The translations under genes and the position numbers were made by a program. Shown one piece after another: positions 24,801 through 35,412 of a stretch of 64,000 nucleotides of DNA. The notes beneath the pieces were generated by a model that saw only the letters and a list, made by a program, of their open reading frames with translations, was not told the DNA's origin and ran no database searches. Source of the stretch: Spinacia oleracea (lineage: Eukaryota > Streptophyta > Magnoliopsida > Caryophyllales > Amaranthaceae). The DNA is taken from contig NC_079491.1 of assembly GCF_020520425.1 (NCBI RefSeq), forward strand, positions 28,573,449 to 28,637,448, written 5' to 3'. Positions within the stretch are counted from its first letter, which is position 1, and every line of letters begins with the position of its first letter.

Positions 24801-25850
24801 AAATTCTTTTGTTTTGTGTAGGGGTTACAAACTAAATTGTAGACCAGAGGTGTTGATTAATCTTCTTAATTCTATAAAGAAGAATGAAAACAAAGTGAAA
24901 GCCATTAAAGAGATTGGTTTTGGTGGTTTGTTGAGTGTTCGACTTCATGAAGTCAACACACGCCTTGTTCCATGGCTGCTTCAACATTTTAATTGTGTTG
25001 GTCATATGCTCCAGTTTGGAGAAACACAAAATGTTCAGTTATATGATTATGATGTCTAGGACGTCTTTGGCTTGCCATGGAACAAGGATTTTGATGTTCA
25101 AGAAACGCCAAGAAAGCGGGTTGAAGAAGATGCCAACCATGAAATGATTCAAAGATGGAATGAGAAGTTCCACAAGAAACCAACTGTTCAGGCACCCACC
25201 TTGACGGAGTTGGAATCTTTTTTGAAAACAGATGAATGTGGAGATGATTTTAAACGTGCCTTTGTGGTATATGTTTTAGGTAAAAATTTCTAAATTAATT
25301 ATGCTCAAGTTATTTACCTTTAACAGCAAGTATATAGTTCACTATTTACATTAATTAGTTTACCTTTTTTTTATTAATTATTCTTCTTTTTTCATTAATT
25401 AGTTCATTTTAATAATTAGTTTACCTTTTTTATCCATTAGTTACTGTTTTCATCAATCAGTTAACCTATTTTACATTTAGTTAACTTTCTTCATCATTTA
25501 GTTAACTTTTTACATTAATTAGTGAACTATTTTTATGAATTAGTTAACCTATTATCTTATTGATTTCTGTAATTATCTTATTGTTTTTATAGGTGTATTT
25601 TTGGCTCCTACGTCTAACCGGTTGTTAGACATCAAGGTTTTGAAGGCTGTTGAGGATGTTTCACAGATTGTGAAACAAAATTGGTGTAAATACGTGTTAA
25701 ACCAGCTTGGGTTTGCTGTCGAGAGGTGGAGAGCGAGTGTCAAAAATGACAAGGTTGGTGGCTGTGTTCTATTTTTGGAGATAATTTATCTCCAAAGATC
25801 GTTATTTCGGGGTGTAGTCCCCCCTAAGGAAATCCCACTTGTTCAATTAG
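23674..25850 (+). pseudogene. MULE-borne accessory gene, unknown function, broken by an in-frame stop
   Basis: Three exons can be read. Exon 1 (23674-23882) starts MRSKNANKKSD after a splice acceptor TTTCAG and encodes a hydrophilic, charged N-terminus with GRGPKKSKVK. Exon 2 (24822-25279) encodes IGFGGLL, VPWLLQHFN and DVFGLPWNKDF. Exon 3 starts at 25593 and encodes APTSNRLLDIKVLKAVED, QNWCKYVL and VGGCVLFLEIIYL. GT/AG borders keep the frame. The blocks resemble the plant proteins often found next to FAR1-type transposases inside MULEs, some of which continue into a Ulp1-type cysteine protease. No protease part is seen here. A TAG at 25057-25059 interrupts exon 2, and after about 25850 coding gives way to minisatellite, so the 3' part is lost. 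No function can be assigned. Confidence 0.65.
25290..25590 (+). repeat. AATTAGTTAAC minisatellite in intron 2 of the plus-strand gene
   Basis: The same family and orientation as in intron 1 (ATTAGTTAACTTTTT), filling the intron between exons 2 and 3. Confidence 0.85.
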
Positions 25851-26170
25851 TTAACTTATTACTTCAAATAGTTAACCTTTTTTCAGTTAGTTTACTTTTT
25901 ACATTAATTAGTTTACCTTTTGCATCCATTAAGCTTTTAACAATAATTATTTAACTTTTTCCATCTATTAGTTAACTTGTCCCATCAATTAGTTATCTTT
26001 TTCATCAATTAGTTATTGTTTTAACTTTTTAACAACTTTTTCAATCAAGTAGTTAATCAATTTAGGTAACTTTTACTGCAATTAGTTAACTTTTTACTAC
26101 AATTAGTTAACTTTTTACAGCAATTAGTTAACTTTTTGCTGCAAAAAGTTAACTATTTACAACAATTAGT
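25850..26170 (+). repeat. Minisatellite replacing the 3' part of the plus-strand gene
   Basis: Starts directly behind the last recognisable codons of exon 3 (VVPPKEIPL). It contains the left arm (25903-26137) of the long inverted repeat, whose partner is 26951-27184. Motif orientation flips at about 26180. Confidence 0.85.
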
Positions 26171-27184
26171 TAAGCATAAATAGATGGTACAAGTTAACTA
26201 ATTGATGAAAAAGTTAACTAATTGAGGGAACAAGTTAATTAATAGATGGTACAAGTTAACTTATTGATGATAAAAGTTAACTAATTTTTAGAAAAAGGTA
26301 ACTAATTGATGATAAAAGTTAACTAATTTTTACAAAAAGGTAACTATTTGAGGGAAAACGTTAACTAATTGAGGGAGCTTATTTTGAATTATTTACTTGG
26401 TATATTTCATAAGTCAGTCAGTCAATCTAATTCAATATATTAGTTAAGCATTAAATTCAATTAGTGAAATATCAAATTCAATTAGTTAAAACTTATTAAT
26501 GAAAATAGTTAACTAATTGATGCAAAAAGTTAACTATTTGGTGGAAAAGGTTAATTAATTGATGGTAAAGGTTAACTAAAGAGTGGTAAGTTCAACTAAT
26601 TGATGCAAAAAGTTAACTAATTTTAGGTTAACAATATTAGTTAAACATAGTCATCCTGCATATTGTGACGTCAACAATAATTACAGTAACTTGACTTTTG
26701 AAAATGAAATCAATTAGTTAACTAATTGAGGGAACAAGTTAACTAATTGATGAAAAAAGTTAACTAATTGAGGGAACAAGTTAAATAATTTTTATAGAAA
26801 GGTAACTAATTGATGGAAAAAGTTAACTAATTGATAGAAAAAGTTAACTAATTGCTGAAAAAAGTTAACTAATTGATGGAAAAGGTTAACTAATGCATTG
26901 TAAGGTTAACAATATTAAATAATTGAGGGAAGAAGTTAACTAATTGCTGTAAAAAGTTAACTAATTGCTGTAAAAAGTTAACTAATTGTAGTAAAAAGTT
27001 AACTAATTGCAGTAAAAAGTTACCTAAATTGATTAACTACTTGATAGAAAAAGTTGTTAAAAAGTTAAAACAATAACTAATTGATGAAAAAGATAACTAA
27101 TTGATGGGACAAGTTAACTAATAGATGGAAAAAGTTAACTAATTATTGTTAAAAGCTTAATGGATGCAAAAGGTAAACTAATTA
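25903..27184. repeat. Long inverted repeat, arms about 235 bp
   Basis: Arms 25903-26137 and 26951-27184 are reverse complements with only a handful of differences over more than 230 bp. The match includes non-repetitive words such as TTTGCATCCATTAAGC and ATCAAGTAGTTAATCAATTT, so it is not merely the shared minisatellite unit. The spacer is 813 bp. It lies between the 3' ends of the two convergent MULE genes. Confidence 0.9.
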
Positions 27185-27415
27185 ATTGATGAAAAAGTTA
27201 ACTAATTGATGGAAAAAGTTAACTAATTTCTGAAAAAAGTTAACTAATTGATGGAAAAAGCTAACTAATTTCTGAAAAAATTTAACTAATTGATGGAAAA
27301 GGTTAACTAATGCATTGTAAGGTTAACAATATTAAATAATTGAGGGAAGAAGTTAACTAATTGAGGGAACAAGTTAACTAATTGCTGGTACAAGTTAACT
27401 AATTTGATAAACACT
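26180..27415 (-). repeat. Minisatellite in reversed orientation between the convergent genes
   Basis: Units now read GTTAACTAATTGATGGAAAAA on the plus strand, i.e. AATTAGTTAACTTTTT-like on the minus strand. A 70-bp stretch with GCATTGTAAGGTTAACAA occurs twice directly (about 26872-26944 and 27285-27360). A fragment at 26645-26675 duplicates the intron/exon border of transposase exon 6. Confidence 0.88.
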
Positions 27416-28060
27416 AAATTCAATCCAATGTCACTAAAAAAAATTGTTCTTTTGGTGTAAAAGTTCCAAATTCTGTAGGTGCTGTTGACGATGTCCTTAT
27501 CTCAAAGTATCCTTTTTTTCTTTTACTTCTTCCTTTTGTCTTCACTAGTGGTGGATTTTCAACTATTATTTGTGGTGCATTTGATGATGATGATGATGTA
27601 GACGGTGCTATGTTGATTGTGGTTTGTTGTGCTTCAACATCGTCTTGTGCCTTTTGTGCTGCCTCCTTTTCTGCTGCTTTTTCTTTTTCTAGAACCTTAT
27701 TTATGCTTTCGTTAGCATGAGCATAAGCCTCTTTAAGCACCTATTAGTTAAGATTTAAAGCAAACTAGTTAGACTCTTGAAGTATTTAGTATTTTTTGTT
27801 ATGTATTAGTTAAATAATAGTTATTAAAAACCTTTTTAGCTGCATCACTCCCTTGACATTTAATAACCAAGTTGTACAAATTTCTTGCCATCTCATAACG
27901 CCATGGAGTAATTTTTCTCTTTTCTGTTCCATTATCTTCTCTATGTTCCATTCTCTTCCATACTTCACTTTTTGCAAACTTTGTCCACCTTTTTGAAATG
28001 TATTGCTCTGGAATGTTGACAATAGAATGTATATGTAGAACTCGTATTGCATGGAAACAT

Positions 28061-30463
28061 CAATCCCACTTGCATGGACCCGGTCCACGCTATAATTAGC
28101 ATGGACCAGGGTATTTTCGTAAATTAGCAGTGGTGGAGCATGGATCATAAATATTTTACCTAAAGAGTAACTATATGTTCTGTAACGTAACTATGTATTC
28201 ATAATAGTAACTATGAAAAAATAATAATATAGTCATTTCGATAAGAATAACTATTCTATCCAAAGAGTAACTATATCATATAAAAAGTAATTTTAACTGT
28301 AGAACAGTTACTACGAAGTATATTATAAAATAAACAATATAATATAAAAAATTAGAAACTATATGTTCTGTAAAGTAACTATATCTTCATAATTGTAACT
28401 ATGAAAAAAAAATATAGCCATTTCGATAAGAATAACTATTCAATCCAAAGAGTAACTATATCATATAAAAAAATAACTATAGAACAATTACTATATTATA
28501 AGATAAACAATACGATATTGATGCTTTAGAGGTAATATAGTAACTTTTTTCTATTATATAGTTACTATTATATATCGTATAGTTACTAAATAAAAAAGAG
28601 GAATTATAACTCTTGGACAATAATTAAGAAAAACATTAACTACATAGTTGGTTGTTTTAAGCTATGACATTCTAATTATTTGCATCTATTAAATAAATCA
28701 CATTAAACTCAAATGATTTTTGAACTAAAAAATATATTAATCGCCACTTTCACGCACATCCTTCCTTCCTCTACCACGTCCTTGGTTTTCATTGTTGTCG
28801 GGATTTTCTTCTTCTTTTTCTCCTACTTTTGTTTTCCTTGTAGAAGTTATTCTTTGCACGACTTCAATTATGGATGCATCATCTTTGTATTTCTGAATCA
28901 ATAGCATATAAACTAAGTTAATAATTTAACATTTAAATATGAAAAAGTAACATAGTAACTATTTTGAACATATAGTTTATATTATACATCATATAGTAAC
29001 TCTTAGATTTAATGATGGTAAGATACTCGCAAAACTGCAGATATAGTTATTGTTATAGTCATATAGTTACTGTCATAATAATATAGTCACTCTTATTATT
29101 AATAACACAGAGAACAAAAAATTATGAATATAAAAAGAACATAATGATAACAAATCATGATAAAATAAACATAGTACCTATTTCAAATATATAGTAACTA
29201 TATAAACCATATAGTATCTATATAAAACATATAGTGACTATTATTATAATATAGTAACTATTGTACACATATAGTAACCATTATAATCATATAGTCACTA
29301 TCTAAGAATCGGACAAAAACATACTCTAAATAACATAGTACATAATGTAATCGTATAGTAACTATTATTTATCAAAAAGTCACTATAAACTGTTCATAAC
29401 ATAATAACTATCTTAAACACATAGTTACTGTTTTAAACTTATAATAACTTTCTAAAAAATATAGTGATTATTTTAAACACATAGTTACTGTTTTAAAGTA
29501 ATAGTAACTTTTAAAAAAATATAGTTACTCTAAAAACTACTACTAACATAAACACAATGAACATTCCAGTGATATTAAAACACTATTTCGCAACATAAAT
29601 TAAAGGTGACTATATCATTTATATACTAACTATGTGAAACACTAACCCTTATTTCAACAAAACAACAAACATTTCAAATCACTCAACAAAATAATAACTA
29701 TTGTACACATATAGTAACCATTAAAATAATATAGTAACTATTGTACACATATAGTAACCATTAAAATTACATAGTACCTCTTTAAACCATATAGTTATTG
29801 TATTACTCATATAGTTACTATTTAAAATCGTGAAGTCACTGATCAAATTCGCGAAGTGAAAGTGATATTTCGGTAAAACACAAACATTAATTTCTTCAAA
29901 ACAACAAATATTTTCAATTTTAAATAAAAATAGACTTAAAATTCTTTAAAAAACAACAAACCGAGATGTGATCTCTAAAAATTCTTGCGAAGATTTGTAG
30001 GCGAGCGCAAATTCTTCGATTCGATTTCGGCAACGACGAACCTCCTTCTTGATCTACTACTTCCTCCAATTTTTCCTCATCTAATAGATAAAATTATAAA
30101 AATTATAAGATAATTACGAAGAAAATCGAACAAAACCTAGAAATTTGGGCTAAATTTTGAAAAGCATAGAGAGAAAATGAAGAGAGAGAAAATGAAAGAG
30201 AATGAACAGAATGTAGATCTGAAATTTTGAAAAATAAAAAAGTTTAAAACGTATATAAAGTGGGTTAGACACAAATCGCATTGAAACTCTACAAAACACA
30301 TAGTAACTCTTTAAAACACATAGTTACTGTTATACGTATATAGTTACTATTTAAAATCACAAAATAACTGTCACGTGACAGTTACATATGTTGCCCATAC
30401 AAATTACTCCGTTGCCCTGGTCCACGCTAAGTTAGCTTGGACCAGGTTTATATTAGTGTAAAT
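28061..30463. mobile_element. DNA transposon inserted in the SWIM exon of the MULE transposase
   Basis: The 10-bp word ATGGAAACAT flanks the insert on both sides (28051-28060 and 30464-30473). Removing the insert and one copy restores the frame TGG CTA TGT TTC CAT GCA, giving WLCFHA of the SWIM finger. Near each end lies an imperfect palindrome (28078-28111 and 30415-30447) built on GGTCCACGCTAA..TTAGC.TGGACCAGG, and the two are also inverted copies of each other. The interior is filled with ATAGTAACTAT words and has no convincing gene. A 9-10 bp duplication suggests a non-autonomous MULE. Confidence 0.75.
28160..30400. repeat. ATAGTAACTAT-rich array inside the inserted transposon
   Basis: Dozens of near-palindromic words (ATATAGTAACTATT, CATATAGTTACTGT) on both strands at irregular spacing of about 20-30 bp. 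A direct pair of about 130 bp occurs near 28175-28320 and 28365-28500. It is distinct from the AATTAGTTAAC family outside the insert. Confidence 0.8.
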
Positions 30464-30489
30464 ATGGAAACATAGCCATCATGCATATT

Positions 30490-31160
30490 GTGACATCAAA
30501 ATATTAACTAATTGATGAAAAAAGTTAACTAATTGATAGAAAAAGTTCACGAATTGATAGAAAAAGTTAACTAAGTGATGAAAAAATTAATTAGTAAATG
30601 GTACAAGTAAACTAATTGATGAATAAAGTTAACTAATTGTACAACAAACTAACTGAAGTGAATACAAAACTAGGTACCTTAATAGTATAACTAATTCATG
30701 GAAAAGGCTAACTAATTGATAGAAAAAGTTCACTAATTGATAGAAAAAGTTAACTAAGTGATGAAAAAATTAATTAGTAGATGGTACAAGTAAACTAATT
30801 GATGAATAAAGTTAACTAATTGTACAACAAATTAACTGAAGTGAATACAAAACTAGGTACGTTAATAGTATAACTAATTCATGGAAAAGGCTAACTAATT
30901 GATAGTAAAAGTTCACTAATTGTTAGAAAAAGTTAACTAATTGATGAAAAAATTAATTAATAGATGGTACAAGTAAACTAATTGATGAATAAAGTTAACT
31001 AATTGTACAACAAACTAACTGAAGTGAATACAAAACTAGGTAACTTAATAGTATAACTAATTCATGGAAAAAACTAACTAATTGATAGAAAAAGTTCACT
31101 AATTGATAGAAAAAGTTCACTAATTGATAGTGTATGTAAAAATGCAATTAGTTAAGAGCA
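30490..31160 (-). repeat. Minisatellite in intron 5 of the transposase gene
   Basis: AATTAGTTAAC-type units in minus orientation. A higher-order repeat of about 185 bp (TAGGTACCTTAATAGTATAACTAATTC-like start; further unit starts near 30850 and 31040) occurs about three times. It fills the intron between the SWIM start in exon 5 and exon 6. Confidence 0.85.
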
Positions 31161-31569
31161 TTAACTAACCTGATTCTTCGAAGTTCCTACAAGTGCATTT
31201 AATGGAATTTGTTGTTGGATCAAATGCTACATAATGGGCAGTATGTTCAGGCCAAGATTCATGTTGCACTTTGTAACCAAAGAAATTTCCATTGATGTAG
31301 TTGACATTTGAGATGCAACCCATTGCATACTTGAATTCTTTTTCAAAATCTCTAAACAATGTAAGTGTGTAAACATTTGCCGCATGTTTTATCATTCCGA
31401 CCATTGGAAAATCAGATTTAGGCAAAGCATTTCCACAATCATATTCATTTTGATCTTCTTGATATCTCCAACGATCCACTGTTGCTCCAAAAATGTGAAA
31501 GAATTCTGTTAGTGAAGTGATTTGTTCCCTTTAAATCCAATTGCATTGTTAGTGCTCTCACTCCTGTGT

Positions 31570-31885
31570 AACAAGATTGAATTAGTTAAACATTCTATTT
31601 AATTAGTTAAGCAGGTACAGGAATTAGTTAAGCAAACAAAGGAACTAGTTAAGAAGGTGAAACATTTAGTTAAACATTTTGTTTAATTAGTTAATCTTTC
31701 TGATTAATTAGTTAAGCAGGCAAAGGAATTAGTTAAGTAGATGAAACAATTAGTTAAACATTGTGAAGTATTCAAAGCAATTAGTGAAGTATTCATAGTA
31801 ATTAGTGAAGTATTCATAGCAATTAGTGAATTATTCTGAGCAATTAGTTTAGCATTAAAATAATTAGTGGACTTCTTTTATTTAA
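31570..31885 (+). repeat. Minisatellite in intron 4 of the transposase gene, opposite orientation
   Basis: Units such as GGAATTAGTTAAGCAGG and ATTCATAGCAATTAGTGAAG read on the plus strand, although the host gene is on the minus strand. It is an exception to the general orientation rule of this repeat. Confidence 0.8.
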
Positions 31886-32199
31886 GCATTTACCTTTGTG
31901 AAGACAATATTGCAGCTGAGAAAAAATCTTTGTTCAAAGCTGTACACCATTTTTCTTTTATTGTATAGAGATTTGTAAACCAATCATGATCTTGAAGGTT
32001 ATACTTAGTAATCATGTCAAACCAAGTGGTTTCAAATTCTTCTTCATTGTAACAACGATATAAGCACTTCTTGAATGTGTCTTTGAATGTATTGTCAGCT
32101 TTTAAGTCTCCAAATCTTGACACGGCATTCTTTTGTAAGTGCCATAAGCATAATCTATGTCTTGTATTAGGAAATACCTGCAATTTTTTTGATGAATGA

Positions 32200-32580
32200 T
32201 GTATTAGTTAAGAATTTAAACTATATAGTTAAGTCGGAACAGAATTTTGTATTAGTTAGGAATCTGAAAATGATGCAAAAAGTTAACTAATTCATGCAAA
32301 AAGTTAACTAATTCATGCAAAAAGGTAACTAATATATTATTAAAACAAAAGTTAACTAGTTCATGCAAAAACTTATCTAATTCATTGCAAAAGTTAACTA
32401 ATTGATTCAAAAAGATAACTAATGTATGTAATAGGATAACTAATTGATGGAAAAAGTAACTGATGAATGGATATCAATTTAGTTAAACTTTTCAACTCAT
32501 TAGTTAAAGACCAGTAGCAAATAGTTAACAATTTTTAGCAATTAGTTAACTATAAAACCCAAATAGTTAATACACTCTTA
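32200..32580 (-). repeat. Minisatellite in intron 3 of the transposase gene
   Basis: Mostly GTTAACTAATTCATGCAAAAA on the plus strand (minus orientation), with a short plus-oriented stretch at 32470-32575. Confidence 0.8.
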
Positions 32581-33159
32581 CTTGTTCAATAGCATTTGCC
32601 ATTGCTTGATCTTGATCTGTAAAGATAGTTATAGGTGCTTTGCCTCCCATAGAGTCCAGAAATGTTTCCAATAGCCACACAAAAGTGTGTGTCTTCTCAT
32701 CAGCAATAAAAGCACAACCAAACATCACATTACTCCAATGGTTGTTGACACCTAAAAATGGCGCACAAACTAAATTGTATTTGTTTGTTCTGAAAGTTGT
32801 GTCAAAGACACAGACATCACCATATACGTCATAATCTTCTTGCATCATTCCATCCCTCCAAAACATGCTTATTACTTGGTTTGCCTCGTTCACCTTTACT
32901 CGAAAATAAAAGTTTGGATCTTCTTCTCCTCTCTTAATTAACATGTTCACAACTGCTTGTGTATCTTTTCCTTCTAGTCTTTTCATTTTCAATCTACTTG
33001 TGAAATTCATGTGGTCAACTAATGTGTGTCCAACCACCCTTGCGTCGCCAGCTTCATTACACATATATCTATAGGAATCTGCTGGTGTTATTCCTGATAG
33101 TGTGAGTCCTTCAATTACTTTTCCCTTTTCTTCATCAATTTTTCTTTGTGATCTGGAAA

Positions 33160-33590
33160 TGATGCAAAACGTTAACTAATTGTTGTAAAAAGTTAACTAA
33201 TATATGCAAAAAGTTAACTATTTGTTGTAAAAGGTAAATAACTAATATATTATTAAAATAAAAGTTACCTAATTCATGCAAAAACGTAACTAATTGATTG
33301 AAAAAGTTAACTAATTGATGAAAAAGTTAATTTATGGTTTTAGGAAGTAAGTAATTGAGGTAAAAAGTAAACTAATTGATGCAAAACGTTAACTAAATGT
33401 TTTAAAAAGTTAACTAATGCATGGAAAAGGTTAACTAATTTATGAAAAAAGTTAAGTAATTGATGGAAAAAAGGTAAGTAACTGTTTGATCTAGTTTATT
33501 ATTAAAACAAAATTATTTAAACGCTTAAGTAATTAATGTCAAAGCCTAACTAAATATATTTAATGGTTAACTAATTACTTGTATTTTGTT
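33160..33590 (-). repeat. Minisatellite in intron 2 of the transposase gene
   Basis: GTTAACTAATTGTTGTAAAAA-type units in minus orientation fill the whole intron between exon 2 and exon 3. Confidence 0.85.
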
Positions 33591-34059
33591 TTGTACCTTT
33601 CAAAGTTTTGCAGTGACTCTCTTGTTAAGGCATGATTGTGTTCTATAACATGATGAAAGACTATAAACTTTCCATCCTTTTGTAACTTCAATCGTATAGA
33701 TGCGTTGCACCCTGTTCTAGTAAGGTTTTGCTGCCTTGCGTTCTTTGACTGCTCTTTCTGTTTGCTCTCACTTGATACAGTTGCTTCTTCTTTCTTTGTG
33801 TTCTTTGTGTTTTCCTTTCTCTTTCCTTCCTTTGAACAACAAAAGTATCTTTCCTTTATCTCTCCCGTTTTTTGATCTCTCCTTAATGTGTTTTTTCTTA
33901 TTGAAAATCCAAGAAGTATTGAATGTTTGTCATAAAGTTCATATAGTTCATCTACAGTGCCAGTATATCCAGTCAAAGGTCCTCTAATATCATCCTCTGT
34001 TAAATCGTTCCAAATATCTTTTGAACCTGTAAAATGAACAAAAGTAATAATTAACAAAA

Positions 34060-34660
34060 GAAACTAATTAGTTACATAATTCAGGAAATTAGTTAACCAA
34101 TTGAACTAATTGAGAGAACAAGTTAACTAATTGATGATAAAAGTTAACTAATTAAGGGAACAACTTAACTAATTGATGGTACAAGTTAACTAATTAAGGG
34201 AACAACTTAATTAATTGATGGTACAAGTTAACTAATTGATGATAAAAGTTAACTAATTGATGATAAAAGTTAACTAATTGCTTCAAAAAGTTAACTATTT
34301 GGTGGAAAAGGTTAACTAGTTGCTTCAAAAAGTTAACTATTTGGTGGAAAAGGTTACCTAATTGATGGTAATGGTTAACTTAGTGAAAAATGAAATTTGA
34401 AAAGTAGCTTTAAAAAAAATTAGTTTAGTATTGATATTATTTAGTTAAGTTCTTAAAGAAATCAGTGATTTATTTAAATTAAAAGTTCCTTTATATATTA
34501 TTTAGTTTATTATCCAATTAGTTAACTATTTTGACCAGTTAGTGATTCTTTCAAAGCAATTAGTTAACCGATTTGTTTAGTTTTTTTGCCGCTTAGTTAA
34601 TTGCACAATCTAATTAGTTACGACAAGTAATCAATTAGTTAACTATATTCATTAAATTAA
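34060..34660 (-). repeat. Minisatellite in intron 1 of the transposase gene
   Basis: Minus-oriented units at about 34090-34390, including a doubled TTGCTTCAAAAAGTTAACT segment. They are followed by plus-oriented, more diverged units at 34430-34660. It fills the intron between exon 1 and the FAR1 domain exon. Confidence 0.85.
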
Positions 34661-35397
34661 TTTTAAAACCTGAAAAATAAGCTGATGTTGTTTCTCCTGT
34701 TGTTGCAGAACTTGTTTCAGATGTGTTTTCCTTTGTTCCAGAACTTGTTTCAGTAGTTACTTGCTGCAATGTTGTAAAAGCCCTTTGATTAGGGTTATCA
34801 AATTGCGCAGAAGGTTGAAATCGAGAAGGAGGATGAAGATCGCTTTGATAATGGTTATCAAAACGGGCAGGAGGTTGAAATCGAGGAGGAGGATGTAGGT
34901 CGCTTTGGTTAGGGTTATCAAATCGCGCAGGAGGTTGAAAACGAGGAGGAGGATGACAGTCGCGAGGTTGAAAAATCGGTGGTGGTAGAAATCGAGGATG
35001 TTGAAGGTGGCGAGGTTGAAAATTCGGTGGTGTTAGAAATCGAGGAGAATGTTGAAGGTGGCGAGGTTGAAAACTCGGTGGTTGAAATTGTGGCGGAAAC
35101 ATCTGTGTTGGTTGTTGAAATTGTGGCGGAAATAATGGTGGTGGTGGTTGAAAGCCGTCGGCCATGTCTGATTTGAAAGTTGTCGGCGGTGATTGTGGCG
35201 GAAATATCGGTATTGGTGGTTGAAATTGCTCATAGCCGCCGTCGCCCATGCCGGATCTGAAAGTTGTTGGCGGCGATTGCGGCGGAGCAAGCTGAATAAT
35301 TTCGCAAAATTAGATTAGGGTTTGAGAAAGGATGTCGCTGTTGTGAAGAAGGAAGGAGGAAGGAGGAAGGAGGAAGGGAGAGAAAGAAATATGAGAT

Positions 35398-35412
35398 TTC
35401 GTATTTATGTGG
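35398..35412 (-). promoter_or_regulatory. Candidate TATA region for the transposase gene
   Basis: Minus strand reads CACATAAATACG immediately inside the GC-rich right terminus, about 150 bp before the ATG at 35249. A purine-rich stretch on the plus strand (GGAGGAAGGAGGAAGG) gives a pyrimidine-rich leader on the transcript. Confidence 0.4.

Larger units (their letters stand above)
27420..35249 (-). pseudogene. FAR1-type MULE transposase gene, disrupted
   Basis: Seven exons on the minus strand with GT..AG borders. Exon 1, 35249-34670, is proline-rich with 20-residue repeats. Exon 2, 34026-33597, is the FAR1 DNA-binding domain (GFSIRKNT, GCNASIRL, HNHAL). Exon 3, 33152-32582, is the start of the DDE transposase (VCVFDTTFRTNKYN, then FTDQDQAM). 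Exon 4, 32177-31894, has RLCLWHLQKN. Exon 5, 31563-31170, has SESTNNAIGFK then FFHIF and the SWIM start KCTCRNFEESG. Exon 6, 30480-30464 plus 28050-27832, has WLCFHAIRV and IPEQYISKRW. Exon 7, 27740-27420, is coiled-coil-like and ends at TGA. It would bind element ends and cut and move them. Defects: a 1-nt deletion near 31520 shifts frame in exon 5, a 2.4 kb transposon splits exon 6, and the exon 6 acceptor reads AT instead of AG. Confidence 0.85.

Noticed and set aside
23310-27415. CRISPR-like appearance of AATTAGTTAAC units
   Set aside because: Units and spacers vary in length, spacers are not unique, orientation flips, and the context is eukaryotic introns. It is a minisatellite.
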